DNA of 31,738 nucleotides, from contig CAZTCJ010000040.1 of assembly GCA_964612085.1 (NCBI GenBank), positions 1-31,738 on the forward strand. The letters run 5' to 3'. Made by a program: the position numbers and the translations under genes. Positions within the stretch are counted from its first letter, which is position 1. Each line of letters begins with the position of its first letter. Shown here in pieces: positions 7,689 through 15,492 of this stretch. This stretch comes from CAZTCJ01 sp964612085 (GTDB taxonomy: Bacteria; Pseudomonadota; Alphaproteobacteria; JAJFIK01). The notes beneath the pieces were generated by a model. That model worked only from the letters and a program-made list of their open reading frames with translations. It was not told where the DNA came from and searched no databases.

Positions 7689-8888
7689 TTAAAGGCCGAG
7701 CGCCCGGTTGATGATCACCGCATCGCCCTCGCCGAGCGTGCTTTCCAGAAGTTCCGTATGTTTACCATCGCTGCGGCCCACGGCAACGTCGATCGACTCC
7801 GGCAGGCCGGTGTCGCCCACCACCCAAACGACGCCCTGGCGCCGGCCCTGGTCGTCCAGGGTAATGCGCACTGCTTCCTGTCCGCGCGGCACGAAGCGCA
7901 GGGCACCATTGGGGATCAGCAGGGTATCGGAGACCTGATCCACGATGATATTGGCGGTGGCGGTCATGCCGGGCTTGAGCGCCAGATCGTCGTTCTGCAC
8001 AAGGAGCACCCCTTCATAGGTGACGACGCCCTGGGCCTCGCGCGGCGCGTTGCGGATCTGGGTGATGCGCGCATCGAAGGTCTGGCCCGGATAGGCATCC
8101 ACATTGAAGGAGGCCGGCTGGCCCATGGCGACCGCGCCGATATCCGCCTCGTCGATATCGACCACCAGTTCCATCTGGCGCAGATCCTCGGCCAGCCGGA
8201 AAAGTTCCGGCGTCTGAAAGCTCGCGGCCACGGTCTGGCCAGGTTCGACCAGGCGTTCCAGCACGATGCCGTCGATGGGCGAGCGGATCTCCGCCCGGCT
8301 GAGCCGCGAGCGTTCCAGGTCGAGCAGGGCCTGGGCCACCTGGACTTCCGCGCGCGCCCCTTCGATGGCGGCTTCCGCCCGCTTGAGTTCGGCGTCCACC
8401 ACATCGAGATCCTGCTGGGAGGCATTGTTGGAGCGGCGCAGTTGCGACACCCGCTCGCGCCGGGCCCGCACTTCGCTGGCCGTGGCTTCGGCCTGAACCA
8501 CTCCAGCCTGAGCCTGGGACAAGGTGGCCTCGCGCTGGGTCACGGTCGCTTCGAGTTGTTCCGGGTCGATGCGCGCCAGGATCTGGTCCACGGTGACAGG
8601 GTCGTTGAAATCGACCAGCACCTCGTCGATCAGGCCGGAGATTTCCGCGCCCACCGCGACTTCATTGGTGGGTTTCAGGGTGCCGGTGGCGACCACGGTG
8701 ACTTCCAGATCGCCCCTTGTGATCTCGGCGGTCTCGTAAAGCGGCGTGCGGGGGCCCTGGGTGAAAAAGCCGATCAGGAAATAGAGCACGACCACGGCGA
8801 CCACGAAGCCGATGATCCAGCGCCAGGGTCCGCGCTTGGGTTTACCCGCGCCGATTGTTTTCGCGATGTCGCTGGTCTCGTCCGCCAT
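7689..8888 (-). CDS. HlyD/MacA-type membrane-fusion protein
   Basis: 399 residues. A short cytoplasmic tail is followed by one membrane anchor (about 21-43) and a periplasmic adaptor. The adaptor has a split lipoyl domain (VVATGTLKPTNEVAVGAEISG ... SPIDGIVLERLVEPGQTVAA), an alpha-hairpin coiled coil between the halves (about 110-185, Ala/Glu/Arg-rich) and a beta-barrel domain (GQPASFNVDAYPGQTF). It would link the MacB-like permease to an outer-membrane channel, but no TolC-like gene is in the window. GTG at 8900 is also in frame; the ATG at 8888, preceded by GGTGGGG, is preferred. It is first in the operon; the 93 bases upstream should hold the promoter. Confidence 0.93.
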   Translation of the reverse strand: MADETSDIAKTIGAGKPKRGPWRWIIGFVVAVVVLYFLIGFFTQGPRTPLYETAEITRGDLEVTVVATGTLKPTNEVAVGAEISGLIDEVLVDFNDPVTVDQILARIDPEQLEATVTQREATLSQAQAGVVQAEATASEVRARRERVSQLRRSNNASQQDLDVVDAELKRAEAAIEGARAEVQVAQALLDLERSRLSRAEIRSPIDGIVLERLVEPGQTVAASFQTPELFRLAEDLRQMELVVDIDEADIGAVAMGQPASFNVDAYPGQTFDARITQIRNAPREAQGVVTYEGVLLVQNDDLALKPGMTATANIIVDQVSDTLLIPNGALRFVPRGQEAVRITLDDQGRRQGVVWVVGDTGLPESIDVAVGRSDGKHTELLESTLGEGDAVIINRALGL

Positions 8889-8981
8889 GGCCCCACCCAC
8901 GTTTTTTATCCGTGCACCAGGATTCCCGTCTCCGGCGCTCAGGTCAAAGGTTATACGGCGAACGCACCCAAATCAGTTTAG

Positions 8982-10535
8982 TCAGCGGCAGCCGTCAGGG
9001 CCATCTGTCATCAAGATGTAATGGAGGATGGTCCAACGCTTGGACTGCGGCGCGATCTTGGCTCGCACCCGGCCCCGCCCATGATCCTCGGGCAGGGGAT
9101 CGAGGCCCAGTTTCGCGCGCAAGGGCGCGAGTTTCGCCGGGATGTCCGCCTTGTCGCCCAACCAGGCGATGAGGCAGTGCCCGCCTATCGTCGGGTCCGG
9201 AAAGACCTCGAGCGGATAGCCGCGCATGACCACGCGGGAGTCCGGGAACTGGGCGCGCAAATTTCCGCCCACATACATGTTGGAGACGACGATGGTGCCT
9301 TTGCGGAAGCCTTGTTGGCGCAGGGCATCGGCGAAGCGGTCGAAGGGCTGGTATTCCCAGCACTTGGAGCAGTTGGCGATATTGACCTCATAAGAGACGA
9401 TCCGCACGCCGATCACCAGGGCGGCCGCGACGGCGACGATGCTGCCATAGGCTTTCAGGCGGCCAAGCGGCACGGGCTCGTCCGCCAGCCTGATGAGCAG
9501 AAAGGCATAGATGGGCAGGACAATGAGCACCTGATGCATCCAGCGGCCCTTGAAATGGGTGGCGCCGCCGATGAACACGGCGGACAGCATCATGAGAGCG
9601 CCTGCGATCATGACGATCTCCAGCAGGCGCTTGTAATCATGCAACCGCTCCTGGCCGGGCCGGGCCGGACGCGGGCCGGTGATCTGTCCCCAGAACAGGG
9701 CGGCGAAGATCAGGGAAAAGGGCAGGGTGAACTCAACAAGCGACCAGGCGAGCATGCCGGTCCCCGTCACCCAGCCGCCCAGATCAATGCCGCCGCTCTC
9801 GGCCTCGGTCATGGTCTGGGCGAGATCGACCATGGAGTGGTTGTTGGTCAGTGCCCACTGGATGTAAGGGGCGAGCAGGGCGAGCGTCAGCGCGATGCTC
9901 GCCAAGGCGCGGGCGGGCTTGATCTGGACCCGGAAGGCGGGCGTCAGCGCCACCGCGATCATCACTGCCGCGGGGAAGAGGCCGTAGACATATTTCGCCA
10001 GGATACCCAGCGCCGTGATCGCGCCGTAAAGGAGATAATCCGCCCAAGCCCCTTCATCGAGCACCCGCGCCATGGCCCAGACGCCCGCGCCTAAAAGCGC
10101 GGTCAACAGCACCGTGTGCATCAGATCGAGATGCGGGTAATAGCCCACCGTATAGGTGAGCGAGAAGGCGAAGGTGGCGAGCGCGCCCAGGCGGGTGTCG
10201 TTCAGGATCCGCCTGGCGCCGAAGAAGAAGGCGACGAAGCCGCCCGCCATGATGGCGTATTTCAAGGTGAAAAAGGCGATGCGCTCCAGCCCGAAGGCCT
10301 GCTGCACGGCCCAGACCAGCCAGGTGATCAGTGGCGGATGGCGGAAGCGGTAACCCAGATTGAGGTCCTGGGCGAACAGCATCTGTTCGGCCTCGTCCAG
10401 GCTGTAGACCGGGCTGAGGCCCAGCCGCACCAGCATGTGCACGAGGCAATAGCCGATGATCAGCCCGGTGACGGCCTTGGGGCTGTCCAGACCGGCCCAG
10501 GCACGGGACAGGAGACCTTGGCGCGGTTCAGACAT
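8982..10535 (-). CDS. GT39/ArnT-type membrane glycosyltransferase
   Basis: 517-residue polytopic protein of the PMT/ArnT superfamily, which transfers sugars from polyprenyl-phosphate donors on the periplasmic side. After helix 1, the first periplasmic loop carries the catalytic-type Asp47-Glu48 in YSLDEAEQM, then YRFRHPPLITW, both family hallmarks. About ten membrane helices follow. A soluble C-terminal part (about 400-517) begins with a Cys pair (NCSKCWEYQPF) and may bind the acceptor. It starts six bases after the GT2 gene, whose product would make the polyprenyl-phosphate sugar donor. The acceptor (lipid A, protein or glycan) cannot be read here. It is the last gene of the long leftward operon; no clear terminator was found after it. 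Confidence 0.85.
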   Translation of the reverse strand: MSEPRQGLLSRAWAGLDSPKAVTGLIIGYCLVHMLVRLGLSPVYSLDEAEQMLFAQDLNLGYRFRHPPLITWLVWAVQQAFGLERIAFFTLKYAIMAGGFVAFFFGARRILNDTRLGALATFAFSLTYTVGYYPHLDLMHTVLLTALLGAGVWAMARVLDEGAWADYLLYGAITALGILAKYVYGLFPAAVMIAVALTPAFRVQIKPARALASIALTLALLAPYIQWALTNNHSMVDLAQTMTEAESGGIDLGGWVTGTGMLAWSLVEFTLPFSLIFAALFWGQITGPRPARPGQERLHDYKRLLEIVMIAGALMMLSAVFIGGATHFKGRWMHQVLIVLPIYAFLLIRLADEPVPLGRLKAYGSIVAVAAALVIGVRIVSYEVNIANCSKCWEYQPFDRFADALRQQGFRKGTIVVSNMYVGGNLRAQFPDSRVVMRGYPLEVFPDPTIGGHCLIAWLGDKADIPAKLAPLRAKLGLDPLPEDHGRGRVRAKIAPQSKRWTILHYILMTDGPDGCR

Positions 10536-10541
10536 GGGGGT

Positions 10542-11312
10542 TTAAACGTCACCGGAGCGGCTGTTGGGGAAGCTGCCCCGGCGCATCAGCCACCAGACAC
10601 CGAACAGATCGAAAATCCCTGCGCCCAGGCGGCCCAGAAAACCGTATTTGGACTGACCGGCCGTGCGCGGACGGTCCTCCACCGGGAACTGCATGACCTC
10701 CCAACCCGCCCGGCGCACCAGCGCGGGCAGGAAACGGTGCATGCCGTCGAAAAACGGCACATCGGTGAAGGCCTGGGCCCGCATCATCTTGAAGCCGCAA
10801 CCGGTGTCCGGCGTGCCGTCGCGCAGCATCCGCGAGCGGATGGCATTGGCGGTGCGCGACTGAACCCATTTAAAGGCGCCGTCGTTCCGCCGCTTGCGCA
10901 CGCCCGCCACGATGCCGAGCTTGGGGTCGGGCTCCTGGCCATCAGCGTGGAGCGTGTCCCAGAGCCGCGCCACATCGGCCGGATCGTTCTGGCCGTCGCC
11001 GTCGAGCGTCTGGATCCAAGAGCCGCGCGCGGCCATGCGGCCGGTGACGAGGGCGGCGCTTTTGCCTGAGCGCCGTTCGTGCCGGATGATGCGCACCGCC
11101 TGATAGCGCCGCTTGGTGTCGAGCATCTCGTCGGTCGAGCCGTCATTGGAGCCGTCGTCGATCAGGATCAGCTCATAGGCGATCTTGTCGGCCAGCGTCT
11201 CGTGGATCTCGCGCACCAGCGGCTCCACATTGCCGCGCTCATTATAGACGGGCACCAGAATCGAGAGGTCGGGCCGGTCGGCGTCGTCCAGGCGGGCAAA
11301 GGAATCGGTCAT
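10542..11312 (-). CDS. GT2 polyprenyl-phosphate glycosyltransferase (DPM1/ArnC-like)
   Basis: 256-residue GT-A fold transferase. It shows the nucleotide-binding ILVPVYNERGN (18-28) and IDDGSNDGS (51-59), the metal-binding Asp104-Gly-Asp106 in LDGDGQNDP, and later GCGFKMMRA and the RPRTAGQSKYG acceptor-side motif. In DPM1/ArnC-type enzymes this reaction links a sugar to undecaprenyl phosphate on the cytoplasmic face. The hydrophobic C-terminal stretch (IFDLFGVWWLM) may attach to the membrane. The adjacent GT39 gene is the expected user of the product. It is separated from the OppC-like gene by 71 bases that contain a palindrome, so it may have some independent expression. Confidence 0.9.
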   Translation of the reverse strand: MTDSFARLDDADRPDLSILVPVYNERGNVEPLVREIHETLADKIAYELILIDDGSNDGSTDEMLDTKRRYQAVRIIRHERRSGKSAALVTGRMAARGSWIQTLDGDGQNDPADVARLWDTLHADGQEPDPKLGIVAGVRKRRNDGAFKWVQSRTANAIRSRMLRDGTPDTGCGFKMMRAQAFTDVPFFDGMHRFLPALVRRAGWEVMQFPVEDRPRTAGQSKYGFLGRLGAGIFDLFGVWWLMRRGSFPNSRSGDV

Positions 11313-11370
11313 ATCGGCAGTCCCAGAGGTGAAATGATCGGCGGAAAATACATGGTTTGGGCCACGCAGG

Positions 11371-11387
11371 ATAGCGCCTGGCGCTAT
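11371..11387. repeat. Near-perfect palindrome over the stop codon of the OppC-like gene
   Basis: ATAGCGCC and GGCGCTAT are exact inverted copies around one central base, overlapping the TAG at 11384-11386. As RNA it gives a six-pair stem with a five-base loop. No T run follows on either strand, so it is not a standard terminator; an operator, an mRNA-stability hairpin or a weak attenuator is possible. Confidence 0.4.
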
Positions 11388-12538
11388 TTATAAGGATCGG
11401 CGGCGTCCCTGAGCCCGTCGCCGAGGAAATTGAAGGCAAGCACGGTCAACACCACCGGCGCGACCGGCGCCAGCAGCCAGGGATAGAACTCGATCGCCGC
11501 CAGGTTTTGGGCATCGTTGAGCATCACACCCCAGGAGACCATGGGCGCGCGCAGGCCTAGGCCCAGGAAGGAGAGCGCCGTCTCGCCCAGGATCATGGTC
11601 GGGATCGACAAGGTGGCGCTGGCGATCAGATGGCTCGCGAAATTGGGCAGCATGTGGCGGAAGATGATGCGGCGGTCGCTGGCGCCCATCAACCGGGCGG
11701 CCATGACGAAATCCTCTTCCCGCAAGGCCATGAATTTGGAACGCACGGCGCGGGCGAGATCGGGCCAGTCGAGCAGGCCCAGAATGAGGGTGATGCCGAA
11801 AAAGACCGCGAGCGGCGAGGCGGTGACCGGCAGGGCGGCGGCAAGCGCCATCCACAAGGGCAGTTCGGGCAGTGAGCGCAGGGTCTCGGTCACCCGTTGG
11901 ACGGCCCAGTCGGCCCGCCCGCCGTAATAGCCCGCAAGGCCGCCGATCACCACGCCGAGCACGAGGCTGACCAGAATGCCCGCAAGGCCGATGGTGAGCG
12001 AAATCCGCACGCCATAAACGAGCCGGGAGAAGACATCCCGGCCCAGACGGTCTGTCCCCAGAAGGAAGAGGGTGCCCCCGTCCGCCGGGCAGACCATATG
12101 AACATCCGCGCGCCACAGGCCCCAGAAGCGATAAGGATCGCCCCGGCAAAAGAAGCGTAATGGCTGCACCTTGTCCGGGTTCGGCGTGTAGATCCGCAAG
12201 AAGCGTTCCAGATCGACGGTCTTGTCATAGCCATAGACGAAGGGGCCGATAAAGCGGCCTTCGTGAAACAGGTGGATCTGCTGCGGCGGCGCGTAGATAT
12301 GGTCGGCATCGCGGGTGGTGACGCCGTAAGGGGCGATCACTTCCGTAAACGGAATGCTGGCATAGAGGATGAGCAGAAACAGGCCCGAGACCATGGCGAG
12401 CTTATGCTTTTGCAGCTTCCAGCGCATGATCTGCCATTGGGACGCGTTCGCCAGGCGCCGCTCGGACGCGCTCATGGGCCGTTCGGCATTGGCATCGAAC
12501 GGGGCGTCATCGACGAAATGGCCGGGCGCGGTGCTCAT
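11384..12538 (-). CDS. OppC/DppC-type ABC importer permease
   Basis: 384 residues. A 45-residue cytoplasmic N-terminus and helix 1 (about 48-68) are followed by a long periplasmic segment (about 70-160) that ends in the family's LFLLGTDRLGRDVFSRLVYG, then five helices. The coupling EAA-type loop is AARLMGASDRRIIFRHMLPN, and the C-terminus FNFLGDGLRDAADP is diagnostic of OppC-like permeases. The long periplasmic insert with IYAPPQQIHLF and FFCRGDPYRFWG is typical of one alphaproteobacterial subgroup and absent from E. coli OppC. Its ATG overlaps the TGA of the OppB-like gene by four bases (12535-12538). It should form a heterodimer with that protein in the inner membrane. The substrate is unknown; the family handles peptides and some oligosaccharides. 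Confidence 0.93.
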   Translation of the reverse strand: MSTAPGHFVDDAPFDANAERPMSASERRLANASQWQIMRWKLQKHKLAMVSGLFLLILYASIPFTEVIAPYGVTTRDADHIYAPPQQIHLFHEGRFIGPFVYGYDKTVDLERFLRIYTPNPDKVQPLRFFCRGDPYRFWGLWRADVHMVCPADGGTLFLLGTDRLGRDVFSRLVYGVRISLTIGLAGILVSLVLGVVIGGLAGYYGGRADWAVQRVTETLRSLPELPLWMALAAALPVTASPLAVFFGITLILGLLDWPDLARAVRSKFMALREEDFVMAARLMGASDRRIIFRHMLPNFASHLIASATLSIPTMILGETALSFLGLGLRAPMVSWGVMLNDAQNLAAIEFYPWLLAPVAPVVLTVLAFNFLGDGLRDAADPYK

Positions 12539-13560
12539 GGCGCCCTCTTGTGGCCGAGGCGGATGCGCGGGTCGAGCCAGGCGAGCAGCAGGTCGGACAC
12601 CAGCATGCCGAAAACCGTCAGGACGGACACGAACAATAAAATAAAGCCCGCCAGGAACTGGTCCTGGGACTGGAGCGCGCCCAACAGCACCGGCCCGATG
12701 GTCTGAAGCCCCAGCACCACCGAGACAATGACGGAGCCCGAGACGAGCTTGGGCAGCAGATTGCCGATATCGGCGATGAACGGGTTGAGCGCCATGCGCA
12801 GGGGATATTTGATCAGCAGGCGGGCCTCGGACAGACCCTTGGCGCGGGCGGTCTGGACATATTGCTTTTCAAGCTCGTCCAGCAGATTGGCGCGCAGCCG
12901 CCGGATCATGGCCGCCGTGCCGCTGGTGCCGATGACGATCACCGGCACGATCAGGTGGCTCAAGACCGAGCCCGCCTTGTCCATGGACCAGGGCTCGTCC
13001 GTATAGGACGGGTCCATCAGCCCGCCGACGGAAATACCGAACCATTCGTTGAAGTAATAAAGCAGCACCAGGCCCAGGAGGAAATTGGGCACGGCCAAGC
13101 CGATATAGCCCAAGAGCGTGAAGCCGTAATCGCCCCAGGAATAGGGTCTCGTCGCGGAATAAATCCCGATGGGGAAGGACACCGCATAGATGAACAAGAC
13201 CACGGCGGCGTTCAGCACGATGGTCAGAATGAGCCGGTCGCCGACAATGTCGCGCACGGGCTGTTCGTACTCGAACGACCAGCCCCAGTCCCCTTGGAGC
13301 AGGCCCGAAAAGCCCCGATGGCCCGGCCAGAGGCCGATCCAGATGGCGTATTGCTCCACCAGGCTTTTGTCGAGATCGAATTCCGTGCGGTAGAATTCGA
13401 GTTTCTCCAGGCTCGCGGTGTCTCCCTGGGCCTGCAGTTCCATCATGCGGTTCGACAAAGCGTCGCCGGGCGGCAGCTTGATGATACAAAAGATCAGGAA
13501 GCTGATCGCGAGCAAAGTCGGGATCATCTGAACCAGCCGCCTGATCGTGTAGGAGAGCAT
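12535..13560 (-). CDS. OppB/DppB-type ABC importer permease
   Basis: 341-residue inner-membrane permease with the classic OppB N-terminus (MLSYTIRRLVQMIPTLLAIS), the conserved LPPGD after helix 1, a periplasmic domain (about 35-105, with GDWGWSFEYEQPV), and five further helices. The cytoplasmic coupling loop is ARAKGLSEARLLIKYPLR. The C-terminus ends at LLLAWLDPRIRLG, as usual. The ATG at 13560 follows the substrate-binding-protein stop by 12 bases. It partners with the OppC-like gene and is presumably powered by the two-domain ATPase upstream. Confidence 0.93.
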   Translation of the reverse strand: MLSYTIRRLVQMIPTLLAISFLIFCIIKLPPGDALSNRMMELQAQGDTASLEKLEFYRTEFDLDKSLVEQYAIWIGLWPGHRGFSGLLQGDWGWSFEYEQPVRDIVGDRLILTIVLNAAVVLFIYAVSFPIGIYSATRPYSWGDYGFTLLGYIGLAVPNFLLGLVLLYYFNEWFGISVGGLMDPSYTDEPWSMDKAGSVLSHLIVPVIVIGTSGTAAMIRRLRANLLDELEKQYVQTARAKGLSEARLLIKYPLRMALNPFIADIGNLLPKLVSGSVIVSVVLGLQTIGPVLLGALQSQDQFLAGFILLFVSVLTVFGMLVSDLLLAWLDPRIRLGHKRAP

Positions 13561-13572
13561 CCGCTGTCGGTC

Positions 13573-15492
13573 CTATTCTGCCGCGAACCAGAACTGGTCT
13601 GGCCGGTAGATGCCGAAATGGGCGCCGGGATCCCAGGAATAGACGCCGTTTTCTGGCACGTTGCGCAGGCGGTTCGAAACCACGATGGGCTGGGCGACAC
13701 TGTTGACCGTGCCGATGACGAACTGGTGTTCCGCATGGATGCGGAGCATTTCCTCCCAGATGTCCGCCCGGCGCGCCTGGGATGGGCTGGTTTCCCACTC
13801 GGTCTTGAGCGCCAACAGCTCCTTGGGCGCGGCCATATCGACCGGCTCGCCCAGCTTGCCCTTGGTCTCGAAATGCTGGCCCCATTTCGGCCAGGCCAGA
13901 TTGCTCTGTTCGACAGGCGCCAGTTCGCGCGGGCTCATATTGGCCGTGGCCAGACCGTTGTCCCAGCCGGGCCAGGCCGACATGACCGTCAGGCCGGCAT
14001 AGACCCGGTTGCGCAGATTGGTCCGGTCGCTCGGTTTGATGAACAGCTTGATGCCGATATCCCGCCAGGTCTCGCCGATCAGTTCCAGGATGTCGGTTTC
14101 CTCCGGCGACTCGCCCGCCGTCTCCACGATGATTTCCAATGGCCGTCCGTCCGGCAACAGACGGATGCCGTCGCCGCGCTTGCGGGTGAGCCCGATATCG
14201 TCAAGCAGCCTGTTGGCCTCGTCGGGCGCATAGTCCGCGTGGCGGTTCACGAGAAAGTTCTGGAACAGCGGGCTCTGGGGCAGCAGCGTGTTGTTGCCTT
14301 CGATGGCCAGGCCAAAGAAGAGCGCCTCGTTGATCATGCGCCGGTCGATAGCCAGCGACAGCGCCTTGCGGAAGCGCGCATCCCGGTTGAGGGAGCGCCA
14401 CGCGGGATCGTTCACGTTCAGATTGGGATAAAGGGCGAAATGGCTCGCCTTGCCGATCTGCCACAGGCGCGCCGCATAGCCGTGCCGGGCCTCGCCTTTC
14501 TTCAGGATGGGGATGTTCGAGAACACAAGGCCGCGCGCTTGAAGGTCCGTTTCGCCCGCGTTCGACTTGGCCGCGATCAGGCGTGGCTCCACCACATCCA
14601 TCACCACACGGTCGATATAGGGCAGTTGCTGTCCGGCCGTATCCACCCGGTGGAAGAACGGATTGCGCTCGAAGATAAAGCGGGTGGAGGGCGGACGCGT
14701 GGTTACGACCCAGGGCTGCAGGCTCGGCAGGTCCGGATTGTCGTATTTGTACAGATTATCGTAACGGTTATGGAGCGCCGCCCAGCTTGAGACCTTTTCC
14801 TTTTCGATCAAGGGCGCCATGGCCGCGGCGCTCGTGTAATCGATGTGGAATTGTTTCATGTAGTGGGCGGGCCGGTAGATGAAGGGCGGGCGCGCCTGGG
14901 CCAAAAGGGAGGGAAATTTCGGGTTCGGCACGTCCCAGCTATAACGCACCGTATGCATGTCGATGATCTCGACGCGCGGCGGCTTGCCGCCGGCGAACAG
15001 ATCGACCGGCGGTCCGGCCGGGCTGAGCTTCCGGTTGTTGGCTACATCCTGCCACCAGTACCGGAAGTCTTCCGCCGTGAACGGATGACCGTCCGACCAG
15101 CGGTGGCCTTTGCGCAAGTGTAATGTGTAGCTGAGGCCGTCTTCGGAGACGGTCAGCGCCCGGAGCAGGTCCGGCTCGATCTCGAAATCGGGCGTATAGC
15201 CCGCCAGCCGGGCATAGCCGTAGACCACCATCAGGCGGATATCACGATCACGGCCCACCAGGGTGCGTAAACTGCCGCCATGGCGGCCGGTCGCGCGGCC
15301 CATGGCCTCAAGATCGATGACGAGCGGCTCGTCGGGCACGCGGGCTTCCACCGGCAGCAGACGGCCGGCGGTGACGGCTTCCGCCAGGGACGGGGTTTCC
15401 CGATACGGCTTAGGGCCTTCGGTCTGCGCGGATGCCGGCGCACTCATCAGAAGGGCCAAAACGGCCAGTCCCCATGCAAGCAGGCGTGTCAT
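13573..15492 (-). CDS. Periplasmic substrate-binding protein, SBP_bac_5 family
   Basis: 639 residues. The signal peptide covers about 1-22 (LLAWGLAVLALLMSAPASA, cleavage before Gln). The mature protein has the DppA/OppA-family core, with SYTLHLRKGHRWSDGHPFTA at about 121-140 as the signature. It is 90-100 residues longer than E. coli OppA, as in the YejA and alphaproteobacterial oligopeptide or glycoside binders. It captures the ligand in the periplasm for the OppB/OppC pair. The ATG at 15492 is firm: its ATGA overlaps the TGA of the ATPase gene (15489-15492), and it begins the signal peptide. The frame extends upstream to 15528, but that would put charged residues before the signal sequence. 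The ligand is unknown. Confidence 0.93.
   Translation of the reverse strand: MTRLLAWGLAVLALLMSAPASAQTEGPKPYRETPSLAEAVTAGRLLPVEARVPDEPLVIDLEAMGRATGRHGGSLRTLVGRDRDIRLMVVYGYARLAGYTPDFEIEPDLLRALTVSEDGLSYTLHLRKGHRWSDGHPFTAEDFRYWWQDVANNRKLSPAGPPVDLFAGGKPPRVEIIDMHTVRYSWDVPNPKFPSLLAQARPPFIYRPAHYMKQFHIDYTSAAAMAPLIEKEKVSSWAALHNRYDNLYKYDNPDLPSLQPWVVTTRPPSTRFIFERNPFFHRVDTAGQQLPYIDRVVMDVVEPRLIAAKSNAGETDLQARGLVFSNIPILKKGEARHGYAARLWQIGKASHFALYPNLNVNDPAWRSLNRDARFRKALSLAIDRRMINEALFFGLAIEGNNTLLPQSPLFQNFLVNRHADYAPDEANRLLDDIGLTRKRGDGIRLLPDGRPLEIIVETAGESPEETDILELIGETWRDIGIKLFIKPSDRTNLRNRVYAGLTVMSAWPGWDNGLATANMSPRELAPVEQSNLAWPKWGQHFETKGKLGEPVDMAAPKELLALKTEWETSPSQARRADIWEEMLRIHAEHQFVIGTVNSVAQPIVVSNRLRNVPENGVYSWDPGAHFGIYRPDQFWFAAE

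Noticed and set aside
5681..7711. 676-residue open frame on the plus strand across the pump genes
   Set aside because: Antisense to the MacB-like permease and ATPase, no domain, Asp/Gly/His/Gln-rich shadow composition.
12862..14790. 642-residue open frame on the plus strand across the permease and binding-protein genes
   Set aside because: Antisense shadow; the minus strand encodes complete, motif-bearing proteins.
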